Source of the DNA: Miscanthus floridulus
Taxonomy: Eukaryota > Streptophyta > Magnoliopsida > Poales > Poaceae
DNA length: 64,000 bases
Direction of reading: 5' to 3'
NCBI RefSeq assembly: GCF_019320115.1
Contig: NC_089598.1
Coordinates: 27,447,491-27,511,490 of the forward strand
Under the pieces are notes generated by a model that worked only from the letters and a program-made list of their open reading frames with translations, searched no databases and had not been told where the DNA came from. Both the position numbers and the translations under genes were made by a program. Shown one piece after another: positions 22,845 to 33,699 of the stretch; position 1 is the first letter of the stretch, and every line of letters begins with the position of its first letter.

Positions 22845-23180
22845 CCCGCCTGCTTTGAAGGAAACAAATCGATCACCTGAGGCCACATGCATGGAAAGAA
22901 ACAATAATAATGCATCGAAATCATGCTGCTCTGGAAGGGAGGTACGTTGATGTTCTTCAAAGGATCCCCGCCTGATTTGAAGAAAATAAATCAATCAACT
23001 GAGGCCACATGCATGGAAGGAAACAATAATCATGCATCGAAATCATGCTGCTCTGGAAGGGAGGTACGTTGATGTTCTTCAAAGGATCCCCGTCTGCTTT
23101 GAAGGAAACAAATCGATCACCTGAGGCCACATGCATGGAAGGAAACAATAATCATGCATCGACTCCTGCGATATTTGTTT
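22845..23180 (+). repeat. 122-bp tandem repeat, about 2.7 copies
   Basis: Units begin at about 22,845, 22,967 and 23,089 with CCCG.CTG.TTTGAAG. All three carry CTGAGGCCACATGCATGG and GAAACAATAAT.ATGCATCGA. The first and second also share CATGCTGCTCTGGAAGGGAG. The third unit runs into a partial copy of the flanking GATATTTGTTTTGGTTCGTC block, implying local duplication. Confidence 0.8.
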
Positions 23181-23214
23181 TGGTTCGTCCGTCTGCCCAC
23201 CTCGACCCCTGCGA

Positions 23215-24411
23215 TACTGCAGCTAATAAAAAAGAAAAATCCCCCCTTGTCTCTCTCGTGACTCGTGACCTGATGGCGCTCGTCCCTCCCAGTCGCGGCG
23301 ACGCTCCTCCCTCACCAACGGCGGTGGTGCCCCTTCCTCGCCGGTGACGGCGGCGCTCCCTCTCACGACGGCCTCCCATCTCCAGCGAAGCTTTGTGAGC
23401 TCGGCCTCGGCGTGGCCAGATGCGTGGGCATGGCGGGCCCTGGCTGCATCGCGTGGGGTCTAGGACGGCCTCACGGCAGGTACCTTCCTCTCCTAATCCC
23501 CAGCTCTTCTTCTTGCATTGGATGCTGGATGTGTGAAACCTATCTGAATGAGGAGCTAATCTGGATGTGTTGCACATGCTTCTTTGCTTGCACTTGCTGA
23601 TTATGTGTGAAACCTATCTGAATGAGGAGTGAAATAGCACGGTTGAAATTGAAACCAAATTGAAGTTGAATAATTTAGCTCTGTATGTTTCCATGGCAGC
23701 TCTGTATGTTTCCCCAATGCACGGTTGAATAATTGGGACCAATCGATTTTGCTGATTATGCATTAGACATGTATCTTAGATATGTTTGGTAGATTATATG
23801 TATGCTGAAGCTGCTCCCATGGCATTGCTGCCGTACGTTAGATTTGTAGCTGCTGCATTAAGAACATGTGAACTCTGATCAAACATTGTCGACTTCGGCA
23901 GGTATCCGCATGGACGCTGAGTATTTTGGTCCTGATAGAAGCATGCAGCTTCTCATGAGAAGAACAAATTGAAGCAACATGTGTGCAAGCCATCTGCAGT
24001 GTGCGTGCATGACTGATTAGAAGAGGTGGAAGGGAAAGAAACTGATCTAGAGTGCAAGTGCACACGACATATCTAAGATACATATATTATGAAGTAGCTC
24101 ACTGTCCCCTCCTGCCCTCCATTTTTATTTTTCAAATATATATTATGAAGTAATTAGCTTGTTATAAACGTCGTATATTTGAAAACGGAAACAGAGGGAG
24201 TACTTGTGCATTTTGTGTAGAGCCGCACTAGCCTAGGATAACACTACAACCTGCATTGTTGTTGTTTTTGCATTCACGTGTATAACTTCAGAGGAAGTGT
24301 GCAGTGTGCTACATATAGGCTGTTTGGTCATGCTTTGCTTTGCAATGTTTCCTTTTCTCAATTCTAATGGCCTGGTTTGTTAGGTAATTCAGATAGATAT
24401 GTCCAGTGGAT
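23215..24411. other. Leader-like GC island and unassigned sequence
   Basis: 23,273-23,348 is a short GC-rich frame (MALVPPSRGDAPP...). The GC-rich stretch ends at about 23,479 with CACGGCAG followed by GTACC, a possible splice donor. This could be the 5' leader of the PIF-like transposase gene that follows, which is inference. 23,600-24,400 is AT-rich, with a GAGGGAGTACT MITE end near 24,200. Confidence 0.35.
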
Positions 24412-25200
24412 ATGGATTATAATAAAAGGACTGAAAGTGTATCTAAGGAAGAAGAAGAAGATGAAATGATGATGCTTGTTTTTTTCGGCGCTATATTTAG
24501 CTTCTATCAGAACTAGAACAAGAACTCCATGTTACACTTCAAAGCTTAGTGGTTCAGAATATACACGTGAACTTCTTGAGGGCCATCCACATCGTTCTTA
24601 TCATAATTTGCGTATGGTGCCATGGATTTTCAAAGCCCTTGCAGATTACCTTAGTTCAAGAGGGCTTTTAAAGAGTACAAGAGGGGTTACTGTAGAAGAA
24701 CAACTGGCAATGTTCATGTACATGCTTGCGCGAAATGCAAGTTTTACTGCATTGTGTGATAGGTTTCAGCACAGTGGAGAGACAATACATAGACATATCG
24801 CAACAGCCTTTGATGCAATCTCTTCATTGGCTTTTGATTTTGTGAAGCCCCCATCATCTGAGACCCATTGGAAAATATCGACCAATTCACATTTTGCACC
24901 TTACTTTCAAGTACATATAACAAATATATGTATTGTTTTAAAATTCTTACCTTTTTCTTACATATATACTAATTACAAATATCACCTCTTCTCTCCCTTG
25001 CAGAACTGCTTAGGAGCGATAGATGGGACTCATGTTCCAATCACAATCAGTGCAAGTAAAGCAGCACCGTATCAGAGTAGAAAAGGAAATCTTTCTCAAA
25101 ATGTGATGCTTGCATGTGACTTTGACCAGAACTTCGTTTATGTTTCCACTGGCTGGGAATGTTCAGCATCAGACGTCGGGGTTCTATGTTCTGCCATTAG
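24412..25200 (+). pseudogene. PIF/Harbinger transposase (DDE_Tnp_4), 3'-truncated
   Basis: A possible start at 24,412 (MDYNKRTESVSKEEEEDEM) is followed by a stop and frameshift near 24,500. The main frame has GSEYTRELLEGHPHRSYHN, the helix-turn-helix-like VTVEEQLAMFMYMLARNAS and RFQHSGETIHRHI. A 93-base intron (24,911-25,003; GTACAT...TTGCAG, phase 0) follows FAPYFQ. Exon 2 gives NCLGAIDGTHVPI (first catalytic D) and FVYVSTGWECSASD (second D). Similarity ends near 25,195 and GC-rich foreign sequence begins, so the third acidic residue is missing. The family cuts and pastes DNA at TWA sites; this copy cannot. It may have mobilised Tourist MITEs such as 18,707. Confidence 0.8.
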
Positions 25201-25724
25201 GTCTGGCCTGTCCCACCGCGCCACCGACACCTGCGGCGACTCCCAGGACAGGCACGGCAAGGTGTAGGGGCGATGGCGTGGCCACCCCGCAGCGGCATCG
25301 ATGGTGGCGGTGCCCCCTCAGATCTGGTCGACGGGCAGGAGGAGCCTCGAGCGAGAAGAGGGGCGAGCAGATCAAGCGGGATGAGGAGGGAGCAGATCGA
25401 CAAGGTACGCCCTTTCCTCCTCCGTAGCTTGACAAGGCGTGGCTAGGCCATCGAGCTCCGCGGCCCCCAGCGACAGCTTGGCCAAACCCGTGTGCTCGGC
25501 AGCCCCTGGCGGCGGTGCGGCCCCTGATCTAGCTACTTTAACCTTCCCCTCTCCATTGGCATCACAGGGCGGCTCCCCCTTTCGTGGCTCCAGTCGGGTA
25601 AGCATCAACTATAGCTCTGGCATGCTCAGCCCACATAACAGCCCATCACGCCCAGTGCTTCTCTTCTCGTCTGACCTGTGCAAGCTTCCCCTGTTCTATC
25701 AGATTCCTTGTGATTCAATGATTT
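25201..25724. other. GC-rich fragment joined to the truncated transposase
   Basis: Frames are open on both strands purely through high GC. There is a possible donor at CAGTCGG|GTAAGC near 25,598. No family is recognised. It looks like captured gene sequence in a composite element that continued at 35,466 before the gypsy insertion. Confidence 0.4.
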
Positions 25725-26020
25725 TGTCGATGGGGAACCCTACGGGCCCCCCATAGACCATACTGCAGGGAGGTAGGCCTTGGTAACAAGGCCTACAGCC
25801 CAATCGCCAAGGAGAACACATACCTGATACTCAAAGCAATACAATGCAAACAGGCTAACGCCAAAACTGGACGTAAGGTTATTACTCGACCAAGTCGAGG
25901 GCCTAAACCAGTATAAATCGTGAGTCTCTTTGCGTAATCGCCGAATTCCGCTATTCGCCGAAGCCCGAACAACTGTCCCGGGTACCCCCGTGGCAGGCTA
26001 TCGGTGGTAAAACATCGATA
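25725..26020 (+). repeat. Gypsy 5' LTR
   Basis: Starts TGTCGATG; the end AAAACATCGATA is a decayed CATCGACA, the inverted partner. TATAAA at 25,912-25,917 is the likely promoter. Short internal inverted repeats such as TAGGCCTTGG.AACAAGGCCTA are visible. Confidence 0.9.
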
Positions 26021-26022
26021 GC

Positions 26023-26040
26023 TGGCGCGCCAGGTAGGGG
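26023..26040 (+). promoter_or_regulatory. Primer-binding site
   Basis: TGGCGCGCCAGGTAGGGG begins two bases after the 5' LTR. It is the tRNA-complementary primer site form common in grass gypsy elements. The priming tRNA was not determined. Confidence 0.7.
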
Positions 26041-26088
26041 CTTTCGACGAATTTTTTTCTCGAGAGTTCGGCGGACCTCAACCCCAAG

Positions 26089-28380
26089 ATGACCTTTTCG
26101 GCGAGAACAACCTTTGTCTTCGAATCCTGGATCTGCAAGGCTAACGGCGACAGCAAGCTTCGTACCCGTCTCCGAGAAGAAAAAGAATTCGATGACGAAG
26201 TTCAATACAAACTCGCCGAGAAGATGACGAAAGTCTCAACTTCGGATACAACTCGGAATAAGGAAGAAAACGGATACGAAACCGACTCTGAAAAAGAGAT
26301 ACAACCCGATTCCATGACAATCTTCACGGCACAAGAGCCAAGCCTAATTGGACTCGGAGACACAACAACGATCGCGAAGGGATACGACCCGTACAACTCA
26401 AAGAAGAACTTGGGAACTTATGGACTGCGCAATGCGGCATCAGTCTATTGACACTTTACCCAAAACAAGATGAACTCAGCAAGAAGAATACTCCTGGAGG
26501 GAGCACAAGAAGGGATGATCATGACAGTGACCCCGCAAGACTGTGTGGTGCATTGGCCAGGTTCTTTCACCTCAAGCAAAGTCCAGACTGGCATGCGCGT
26601 TGAAGAACTACCTTATCAAGAGGGAAAAGAACTCGGATCCAGTTCAGAAGCTACAGACAGCTCAACCAAACGAAGGATGGAATACCGTACAAGAAGAGCT
26701 CGGAAGAGGTATACTGTATACATGGCGGAGCAGTTAGAACAACCTTTGGAACCACCACAGATACCAGATATAAAATCTTCAGACGAATCAGAAGGCAACA
26801 TCTCGTTAGATGAGAAAAGCGACAGCAGCGAAAATGATGAGCAAAGACTAGCAAGGCTAAAGAAGAACAAATTGAAAGCTAGAAGGAGGAACCGGGCTAA
26901 ACAAAGGAAGCAAGTCTGGAATAAATACAAAGCAGAGCTAACGGAATACAATAGAAAGAAGTCAGAAAAAGAGGCCACAAAAAATACAAAAAGGGAAAGA
27001 ATTGAAGAATTAACAAAGGAGTTGTACACCCTCATGAATAACGGGAAAGCAAAGGAAGACCAGAAGAAAGAAGGAAGACCAGAAGAAAGAAGTCGGGGGA
27101 TCAGAAAAACAACCCGGCGAAGAAATTCCACATGAGCCACAAAGGGAGCAGCCACCCCAAAAATCGAATTTTCAAAGGATAGGACCAGTAGAAAGTGCTG
27201 ATATCAATGGAAGGAAGGAACACTACTCAAAGCAACAAGAAAGAGACAAACCAGAATTGAGCCAACGCTACCAAGAAATATCAAGAAGATTTGACAAAGA
27301 AGATGACTACGGAGAGTCTGAGTTAAAAGAAGACATGTCTTATTATAGAAGGGCAAGATCGCCAGATTACGGAAGAACGGAACCATACGACAGATTCCCT
27401 TGTTTCGTAGGAAGACTACAAACTTTAAAGCTACCGCACAAGTTTAAACCAGCAAATCATTCCAAGTATGATGGCAAAGTCGAACCAAGACAATGGCTAA
27501 GGGTTTACTCCCAATCTATTGAATTAGCTGGAGGAGACGACGACATCAAGGCTCTATTCTTCCCAATGGCCCTCGAAGCAATGCCGCTACAATGGTTTGA
27601 CAAATTGAGGCCAAGATCAATCAGGTATTGGGAAGACTTGCAAGAAGCTTTCTGCAATAACTTCTCAGGCATTATTACCCATCCAATGACTGCAGCTGAA
27701 TTGAAATTAGTAAAGCAAAGGAGAGGAGAAAGTCTAAGGGAATACTATAGAAGATTTGGAGAATTCAGGGCTCAAGTCCACGACATTACTGATAGGGAAG
27801 TGATAGAGGCCTTTGCAGAAGGAATCTAAGCAAACTGGCAATACAAGGACTATTTCAATGAGAACCCAAGAACAAATGAAGACTTCAAGAGGGTTGTTGA
27901 GAAGCTAATTTCATCAGAAGAAAGAACTCGGCACAGATTTGCTAGGGACAACCCAGAGAATAGAAGACCCAATTACAGACAGCAAGACAAAAGACCAAGG
28001 CAGGACAATATGGTGGCAACCATAGACAACAAAAGAAGATATAATGGCAATGACAATGATAGCAATGGTAGCAATCACAATGGCAACTACAACAATAGCA
28101 ACAACCATAACAACAGCGGTTACAACAGTAATAGCAACTATCAGAGTAACAACTATCGAGGAAGAGCGCCAGAAAACATAGGAAACATGCCGTGTCACAT
28201 ACACCCAGGGGCCAGACACAAGTTAGTTGAATGCAGCACTTTTCAGTGGCAATTCATGAAGCGAGAAAACAGGAATCAAAACAACTCGGAGCCCAAGCAA
28301 GAAGAATCTAAGAAGGAGGAAAAGAGAGCTGAAGGAGATTATCAAGAACCCCAACACCAATTAGCGGTGATATTTTCAGG
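26089..28380 (+). pseudogene. Gypsy gag (long, with Asn-rich linker)
   Basis: The N-terminal part runs from 26,089 with a stop at 26,449-26,451, then a lysine/glutamate-rich probable coiled coil (26,800-27,060). A local duplication of AAGAAAGAAGGAAGACCAG near 27,060-27,095 coincides with a frameshift. The retrotransposon gag core follows in the new frame: KFKPANHSKYDGKVEPRQWL, LFFPMALEAMPLQWFDKL, LREYYRRFGEFRAQ. A TAA at 27,827-27,829 interrupts it. Then comes an asparagine/glycine-rich low-complexity stretch (28,020-28,160) and a CHIHPGARHKLVEC motif, which may replace the zinc knuckle. Gag would form the particle that packages element RNA. Confidence 0.85.
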
Positions 28381-29088
28381 TGTTTTTAACACACGAAGCA
28401 AAAGACAAGAGAAACTAGCTCACAGAGCCATCATGGCAGCTGAACCAGCCATCCCAAGATATCTAGATTGGTTAGAGTACCCCATCCACTTCACAAGAGA
28501 AGACCAATGGACCAGTGTAGCAAACGCAGGATGCTACCCGCTAGTACTGGGTCTGACTATCGCAGGAGTAGCAGTAACTAAAGTACTCATCGATGGAGGA
28601 GCCAGGCTTAACATAATTTTCACAGATACTCTCAAAAGGATGAATCTGGATTGTGAAGGTCTAATGACACCCACAAGCACACCATTCTATGGAATAGTAC
28701 CTGGCAGAGCAGCTATGCCCCTCGGACAGATAACCCTACCCGTCACCTTTGGCACACCAGACAAATACCGGACGGAATTCATAAAATTCGAAGTTGCAGA
28801 CTTTGAATCATGCTACCACGCAATACTTGGGAGACCAGCTTTAACAAAATACATGGTAGTACCACATTATCCATACCTACTGCTCAAGATGCCAACAACA
28901 AAGGGCGTATTATCATTGAAAGGAGATCTAAAGAAAGCACATGATTGCGACGTACAAGCAGTACAAATATCCAAAAGATTATAAGATATAAAGGAAAGAA
29001 AGGAGATTGCAATACTGGCCAACGAAATGAACCTAGATGAGATTAAGATACCAGCTAAGAAGCCAAGCAACTTCGCACCACCAAAATA
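28381..29088 (+). pseudogene. Gypsy aspartic protease
   Basis: In the gag frame: RYLDWLEYPIHFTREDQW, then TKVLIDGGARLNIIFTDTL, the retroviral-type protease active site in the DGG form common in this lineage, followed by CYHAILGRPALTKYM. Stops at 28,982-28,984 and about 29,087 break the link to RT. It would cut the Gag-Pol precursor. Confidence 0.85.
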
Positions 29089-29170
29089 AGCCGCTACCAA
29101 GACTATTGACCTATTGACTAGTGATCCGGAGAAGACGGCAATCATCAGTGCAAATCTCGACCCCAAATAG

Positions 29171-30325
29171 GAACTCGTGCTCACCAACTTTCTTCGGGAC
29201 AACAAAGATATTTTCGCTTGGAAGCCAGCAGACATGCCAGGGGTCCTAAGGGAGTTGGCTGAGCACATAATTGATGTGAACAAAGGGTCCAAACCCGTTA
29301 AGCAGAAGTTACGAAGATTCGCTCTAGATAGAAAAGCAGCAATCAAAAAAGAGATCACCAAGCTCATGGCAGCAGGATTCATCAGAGAAATAATCAACCC
29401 GGATTGGCTTGCCAACCCGGTCCTAGTAGAGAAGAAGAATTCAAAAGAATGGCGCATGTGCATCGACTACACAGACCTCAACAAACATTGCTCAAAAGAT
29501 CCATATGTCCCACCAAGGATTGATCAAATCATCGACTCGACAGCAGGATCAACTCAGTTATCCTTTCTAGATTGCTATTCAGGCTATCATCAAATATCCT
29601 TAAGAGAAGAAGACCAAAGCAAGGCTTCGTTCATTACACCCTTTGGGGCATATTGCTATAAATCAATGCCTTTTGGGCTAAAAAATGCAGGGGCAACATA
29701 TCAAAGAGCAATTCAAACTTGCTTGGAGAGTCAAGTCGGAAGAAACGTAGAAGCATACATTGATGATGTAGTAATCAAGACAAAAGAACCCGGATCATTG
29801 ATAGAAGACCTCGAGGAGACTTTCAAGAATCTAAAAGCATGGCAGTGGAAGCTAAACCCCACAAAGTGTGTTTTTGGGGTACCATCAGGACAACTACTCG
29901 GGTTTCTAGTCAGTAACCGAGGAATTGAAGCAAGTACAAAGCAGGTTAAAGCCATCATGGATATGAAACCTCCAAAGAAAGTTAAAGACATACAGAAGCT
30001 TACAGGATGCATGGCAGCACTCAATAGATTCATCTCCCGACTAGGAGAAAAATGGCTACCTTTCTTCAAATTATTAAAAAAGGCAGGAAATTTTGAATGG
30101 ACAGAAGAGGCAGAAGAAGCATTCCAAAAGTTAAAAGAATACTTGGCATCATCACCAGTAATGACACCACCAAAAGACAAAGAGGACATGATGCTATACA
30201 TTATAGCAACCAAGAACGTTGTCAGCACAGCAATTGTGGTTGAGAGAGAAGAACCCGGACACACATACAAAATGCAAAGACCAGTCTATTACATAAGCGA
30301 AGTACTAACAGAATCAAAATGGTAA
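29171..30325 (+). pseudogene. Gypsy reverse transcriptase
   Basis: Reads NKDIFAWKPADMPGV, KEWRMCIDYTDLNKHC, FLDCYSGYHQISL, MPFGLKNAGATYQR and the catalytic YIDDVVIK (about 29,756), then LGFLVSNRGIEAS and the thumb/connection. These are the RVT_1 motifs in order, open for 382 codons without a break. It ends at LTESKW followed by TAA, where the usual connection to RNase H is missing (see findings). Catalytic residues are intact, but it is separated from gag and RNase H by stops and a frameshift. Confidence 0.9.
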
Positions 30326-31059
30326 CCAGTTTTCCACTTCAAGATATTCTACGCAACAAAGATGCAATAGGTCGGATATCAAAATGGGCAGTAGAACTCG
30401 GTGCTCTCAACCTAGACTTCAAACTAAGAACAGCAATCAAAGCTCAAGCATTATCCGACTTCATTGCTGAATGGACAGAAATCAGTCAAAAAGAACCCGA
30501 ACCAATACTTGATCATTGGAAAATGTATTTTGACAGTTCCCTAAAGTTAGGAGGAGCTGGAGCAGGATTACTATTCATATCACCAGAAGGGAGACAGTTA
30601 AAATATGTGCTACAAATACTTTGGCAGGCAACTAACAATGAGGCAGAATACGAAGCATTAATACACGGTCTAAGAGTTGCAAGCTCGCTTGGGATCAAAA
30701 GACTACTTGTCTACGGTGATTCAGCTGTAGTAATCAATCAAGTCAACAAGGATTGGGATTGTACAAAAGATAACATGGATGCGTACTGTGCAGAAGTCAA
30801 AAAATTGGAGAAAATTTTCCAAGGACTCAAAATCCATCATGTACTAAGAGATTCCAACGTTGCAGCAGATGTGCTAGCCAAATTAGGATCAGATAGAGCA
30901 AAAGTACCACCTGGTATATTTGTGGAAGAACTCACAGCCCCATCCATCAAACAACTTGGAAACACAAAAAAAGAGAAGGAGACAACAGATCCAATGGAAA
31001 TAGATCAAGCAGAAGAACCAGACCAGTCAAGACAAATCATAGTCATACAAAGTGATTGA
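30319..31059 (+). pseudogene. Gypsy RNase H
   Basis: Frame +1 relative to RT. Starts at VTSFPLQDILRNKDAIGRIS and WAVELGALNLDFKLR, then the RNase H fold: MYFDSSLKLGGAGAGLLF (first D), ATNNEAEYEALIHGLRVA (E), LLVYGDSAVVINQV (D) and LRDSNVAADVLAKLGSD (final D). All four acidic positions are present. It ends at a TGA (31,057-31,059) in an acidic linker where integrase sequence continues in the same frame. It would remove the RNA strand during reverse transcription. Confidence 0.88.
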
Positions 31060-32295
31060 AGACAAACATACATTGATTTTATCAAAGAGAAGAAACTACC
31101 CGAAGACAAAGCAGAAGCAACTCGGGTTGTACGAAGAAGCAAAAACTACGTTCTGGTGGGGGATAAACTATACAAAAGAGCAGCATCATCAGGAGTACTA
31201 CTTAAATGCGTTCCGACAGATAAAGCAAAGGAAATCTTGGACGAAATCCACTCAGGATGCTATGGAAATCATGCAGCCTCTAGGACACTAGTCGGCAAAG
31301 CATTCAGAATAGGTTTCTATTGGCCAACAGCACTCAAAGATGCAGAAGAGCTCGTCAGAACATGCAAGAATTGCCAAATGTTTGCTAGGCAATCACATGT
31401 GCCGACTCACAACTTAATATGCATACCGCTGGCTTGGCCGTTCTCATGCTGGGGGCTGGATCAAGTCGGACCACTCAAAAAAGCAAAAGGAGGCTTCGAA
31501 TACATATTTGTGGCAATCGACAAATTTACAAAGTGGATTGAATACAAACCTTTGGTCAAATACAGTGCAGAAAAGGCAGTGGAATTCATACAAGACATCA
31601 TGCATAGGTTCGGCATGCCCAGCAGAATAATCACATATCTTGGTTCACCATTTACAGCAAGAGAATTCCAATACTAGGCAAGAGATTGTGGGATAGAAAT
31701 AGACTTTGCATCAGTAGCACACCCGCAGGCCAATGGACAAGTCGAAAGAGCAAATGGACTCATATTACAAGGTTTAAAACCAAGATTATATGAAGATTTG
31801 AAAGATTATGGTGGAAAATGGATCGACGAATTACCAAAAGTAGTATGGGGTCTAAGAACCCAGATCAGCAGAGCAACTGGATACTCACCGTTCTTTCTGG
31901 TCTATGGATCAGAGGCAGTACTACCAGCCGACTTAATATGGCTATCTCCAAGAATAGAACAATATGAAGAAGGTGAAACAGAAGAAACAAGGCGGTTAGA
32001 AATTGATTCAATGGAAGAAATAAGAGACAGTGTAATCATACAAAATGCAAGATATCAGCAAGGGTTATGAAGACATTATGACAAAAGTACTCAACCCCGA
32101 TCACTAAAGTCAGGGGACTCAGTACTATGACTAATCCAGAAGAAAGATGGACGACACAAACTACTCAGTCCATGGGAAGGACCCTTCATCGTGAAGACAA
32201 CAACAGGACCCGGCACATACGAGTTGATGACTCCAGATGAAATACCTGTAAAGAACACTTGGCATATCAGCCAGCTCAAAAGATTCTACAATTAA
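31060..32295 (+). pseudogene. Gypsy integrase, catalytic Asp replaced
   Basis: The zinc-binding domain is clear: EIHSGCYGNHAASRTL with CKNCQMFARQ (HHCC). The core shows WGLDQVGPLKKAKGGFEYI (first D). The second catalytic aspartate of the usual ITDNG.QF motif is Y (ITYLGSPFTAREF). ASVAHPQANGQVERANGLI supplies the glutamate. The C-terminal part has KVVWGLRTQISRATGYSPFFLVYGSEAVLPADL, and ends WHISQLKRFYN with no chromodomain. Stops occur at 31,675-31,677, 32,068-32,070 and about 32,128. Both stops and the D-to-Y change rule out integration activity. Confidence 0.88.
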
Positions 32296-32369
32296 GTACA
32301 ACAGATTGTACTCAAGTTTTAAGAGAAATAAAACAGAGATTATTCAAAAAGAATAGCTTCAAATATGAG

Positions 32370-32700
32370 CCCTGTCCAACGGACAGAACCAACCCATAAT
32401 TAGGTTGGGGAAAAAGGGGCTTCCCTGTTAATAGCCAACCCGGAAATGGTTGCGCTACACGGGCAATCTTGTCACTCAACCATATGGAGATGGTCTGACT
32501 GACGGCCAACGGCCAAATAGCTTCTTGGGTAAGGAGACCCAAGCTAGCATTTGTCACTCTACCATAAAGAGATGGTACAACTGACAGCCCTGTCCAACGG
32601 ACAGAACCAACCCGTAATCAGGTTGGGGAAAAAGGGGCAGCCCTGCAAACAGCTCAACCCGGAAACAGTTGTTGCTATACGGGCGCAATCGCTTACCCCA
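32370..32700 (+). repeat. Direct duplication in the gypsy 3' region
   Basis: The stretch from CCCTGTCCAACGGACAGAAC (32,371) through GGTTGGGGAAAAAGGGGC and a CAACCCGGAAA..GTTG phrase occurs again from 32,588, about 217 bases later. The second copy leads directly into the 70-bp array, whose first units resemble its CCTACCCCAAGAG end. Confidence 0.75.
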
Positions 32701-32770
32701 AGAGCTGGTATGATTGCTTACTTACCCTACAAATAGCCAACCCGGAAATGGTTGTGCTATACGGGTCTGG

Positions 32771-33655
32771 TCGCCTACCCCAAGAGTGGTACGATCGAAT
32801 ACTTCGCCCAAGAAGCGGCACAAGCACTCGAACAACTCGGTCACCTACCCCAAGAGTGGTACGATCGACTACTTCGCCCAAGAAGTGGCACAAGCACTCC
32901 AACAATCCGGTCGCCTACCCCAAGAGTGGTACGATCGAATACTTCACCCAAGAAGCGGCATAAGCACTCCAATAACTCGGTCGCCTACCCCAAGAGTGGT
33001 ACGATCGACTACTTCGCCCAAGAAGCGGCACAAGCACTCCAACAGCTTGGTCGCCTACCCCAAGAGTGGTACGATCGACTACTTCGCCCAAGAAGCGGAG
33101 AGTGGTATGATCGACTACTTCGCCCAAGAAGCGTCACAAGCACTCCAACAACTCGGTCGCCTACCTCAAGAGTGGTACGATCGACTACTTCGCCCAGAGA
33201 GGGACACAAGCACTCCAACAACTCGGTCGCCTACCCCAAGAGCGGCACGATCGACTACATTGCCCAAGGAGGGGCACAAACACTCCAACAACTCGATCGC
33301 CTACCCCAAGAGTGGTACGATCGACTACTTCGCCCAAGAAGCGGCACAAGCACTCCAACAACTCGGTCGCCTACCCCAAGAGTGGTACGATCGACTACTT
33401 CGTCCAAGAAGTGGCACAAGCACTCCAACAGCTTGGTCACCTACCCCAAGAGTGGTACGATCAACTACTTCGCCCAGAAAGGGACACAAGCACTCCAACA
33501 ACTCAGTCGCCTACCCCAAGAGCGGCACGATCGACTACGTTGCCCAAGGAGGGGCACAAACACTCCAACAACTCGATCGTCTACCCCAAGAGCAGTACAA
33601 TCGACTACTTCGACCAAAGAGCGGCACAAACACTCCAAACAATTCGGTCGCCGAC
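32771..33655 (+). repeat. 70-bp minisatellite in the gypsy 3' region, ~12 units
   Basis: Units start TCGCCTACCCCAAGAG at 32,771, 32,841 (TCAC...), 32,911 and so on, each with TGGTACGATCGACTACTTCG and CACAAGCACTCCAACAA. One partial unit (about 33,098-33,122) is inserted. Because 70 leaves remainder 1 on division by 3 and the unit has no stop in any plus frame, all three frames stay open for long distances (32,714-33,709 and 32,752-33,744). Those frames are a by-product, not genes. Tat-lineage 3' regions are known to hold such arrays and can seed satellites. Confidence 0.9.
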
Positions 33656-33699
33656 CCAAAGAGCGAAACAAGCTATGGCAAAGCAAAAAAAAGCCACAA

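Noticed and set aside
25725..26020. LTR ending at 26,016 (AAAACA) as first guess
   Set aside because: That end gives no target duplication. Extending four to six bases restores the TGTCGATG/CATCGACA inverted ends and the exact GATTT duplication.
26616..27155. 179-codon minus-strand hydrophobic frame
   Set aside because: Antisense shadow of the lysine/glutamate-rich gag segment on the plus strand.
28010..28219. Minus-strand frame rich in Val/Ile
   Set aside because: Antisense of the Asn-rich gag linker; composition artefact.
32771..33655. Regular repeats that could suggest a CRISPR array
   Set aside because: Units are contiguous 70-bp tandem copies without unique spacers, in a plant retrotransposon.
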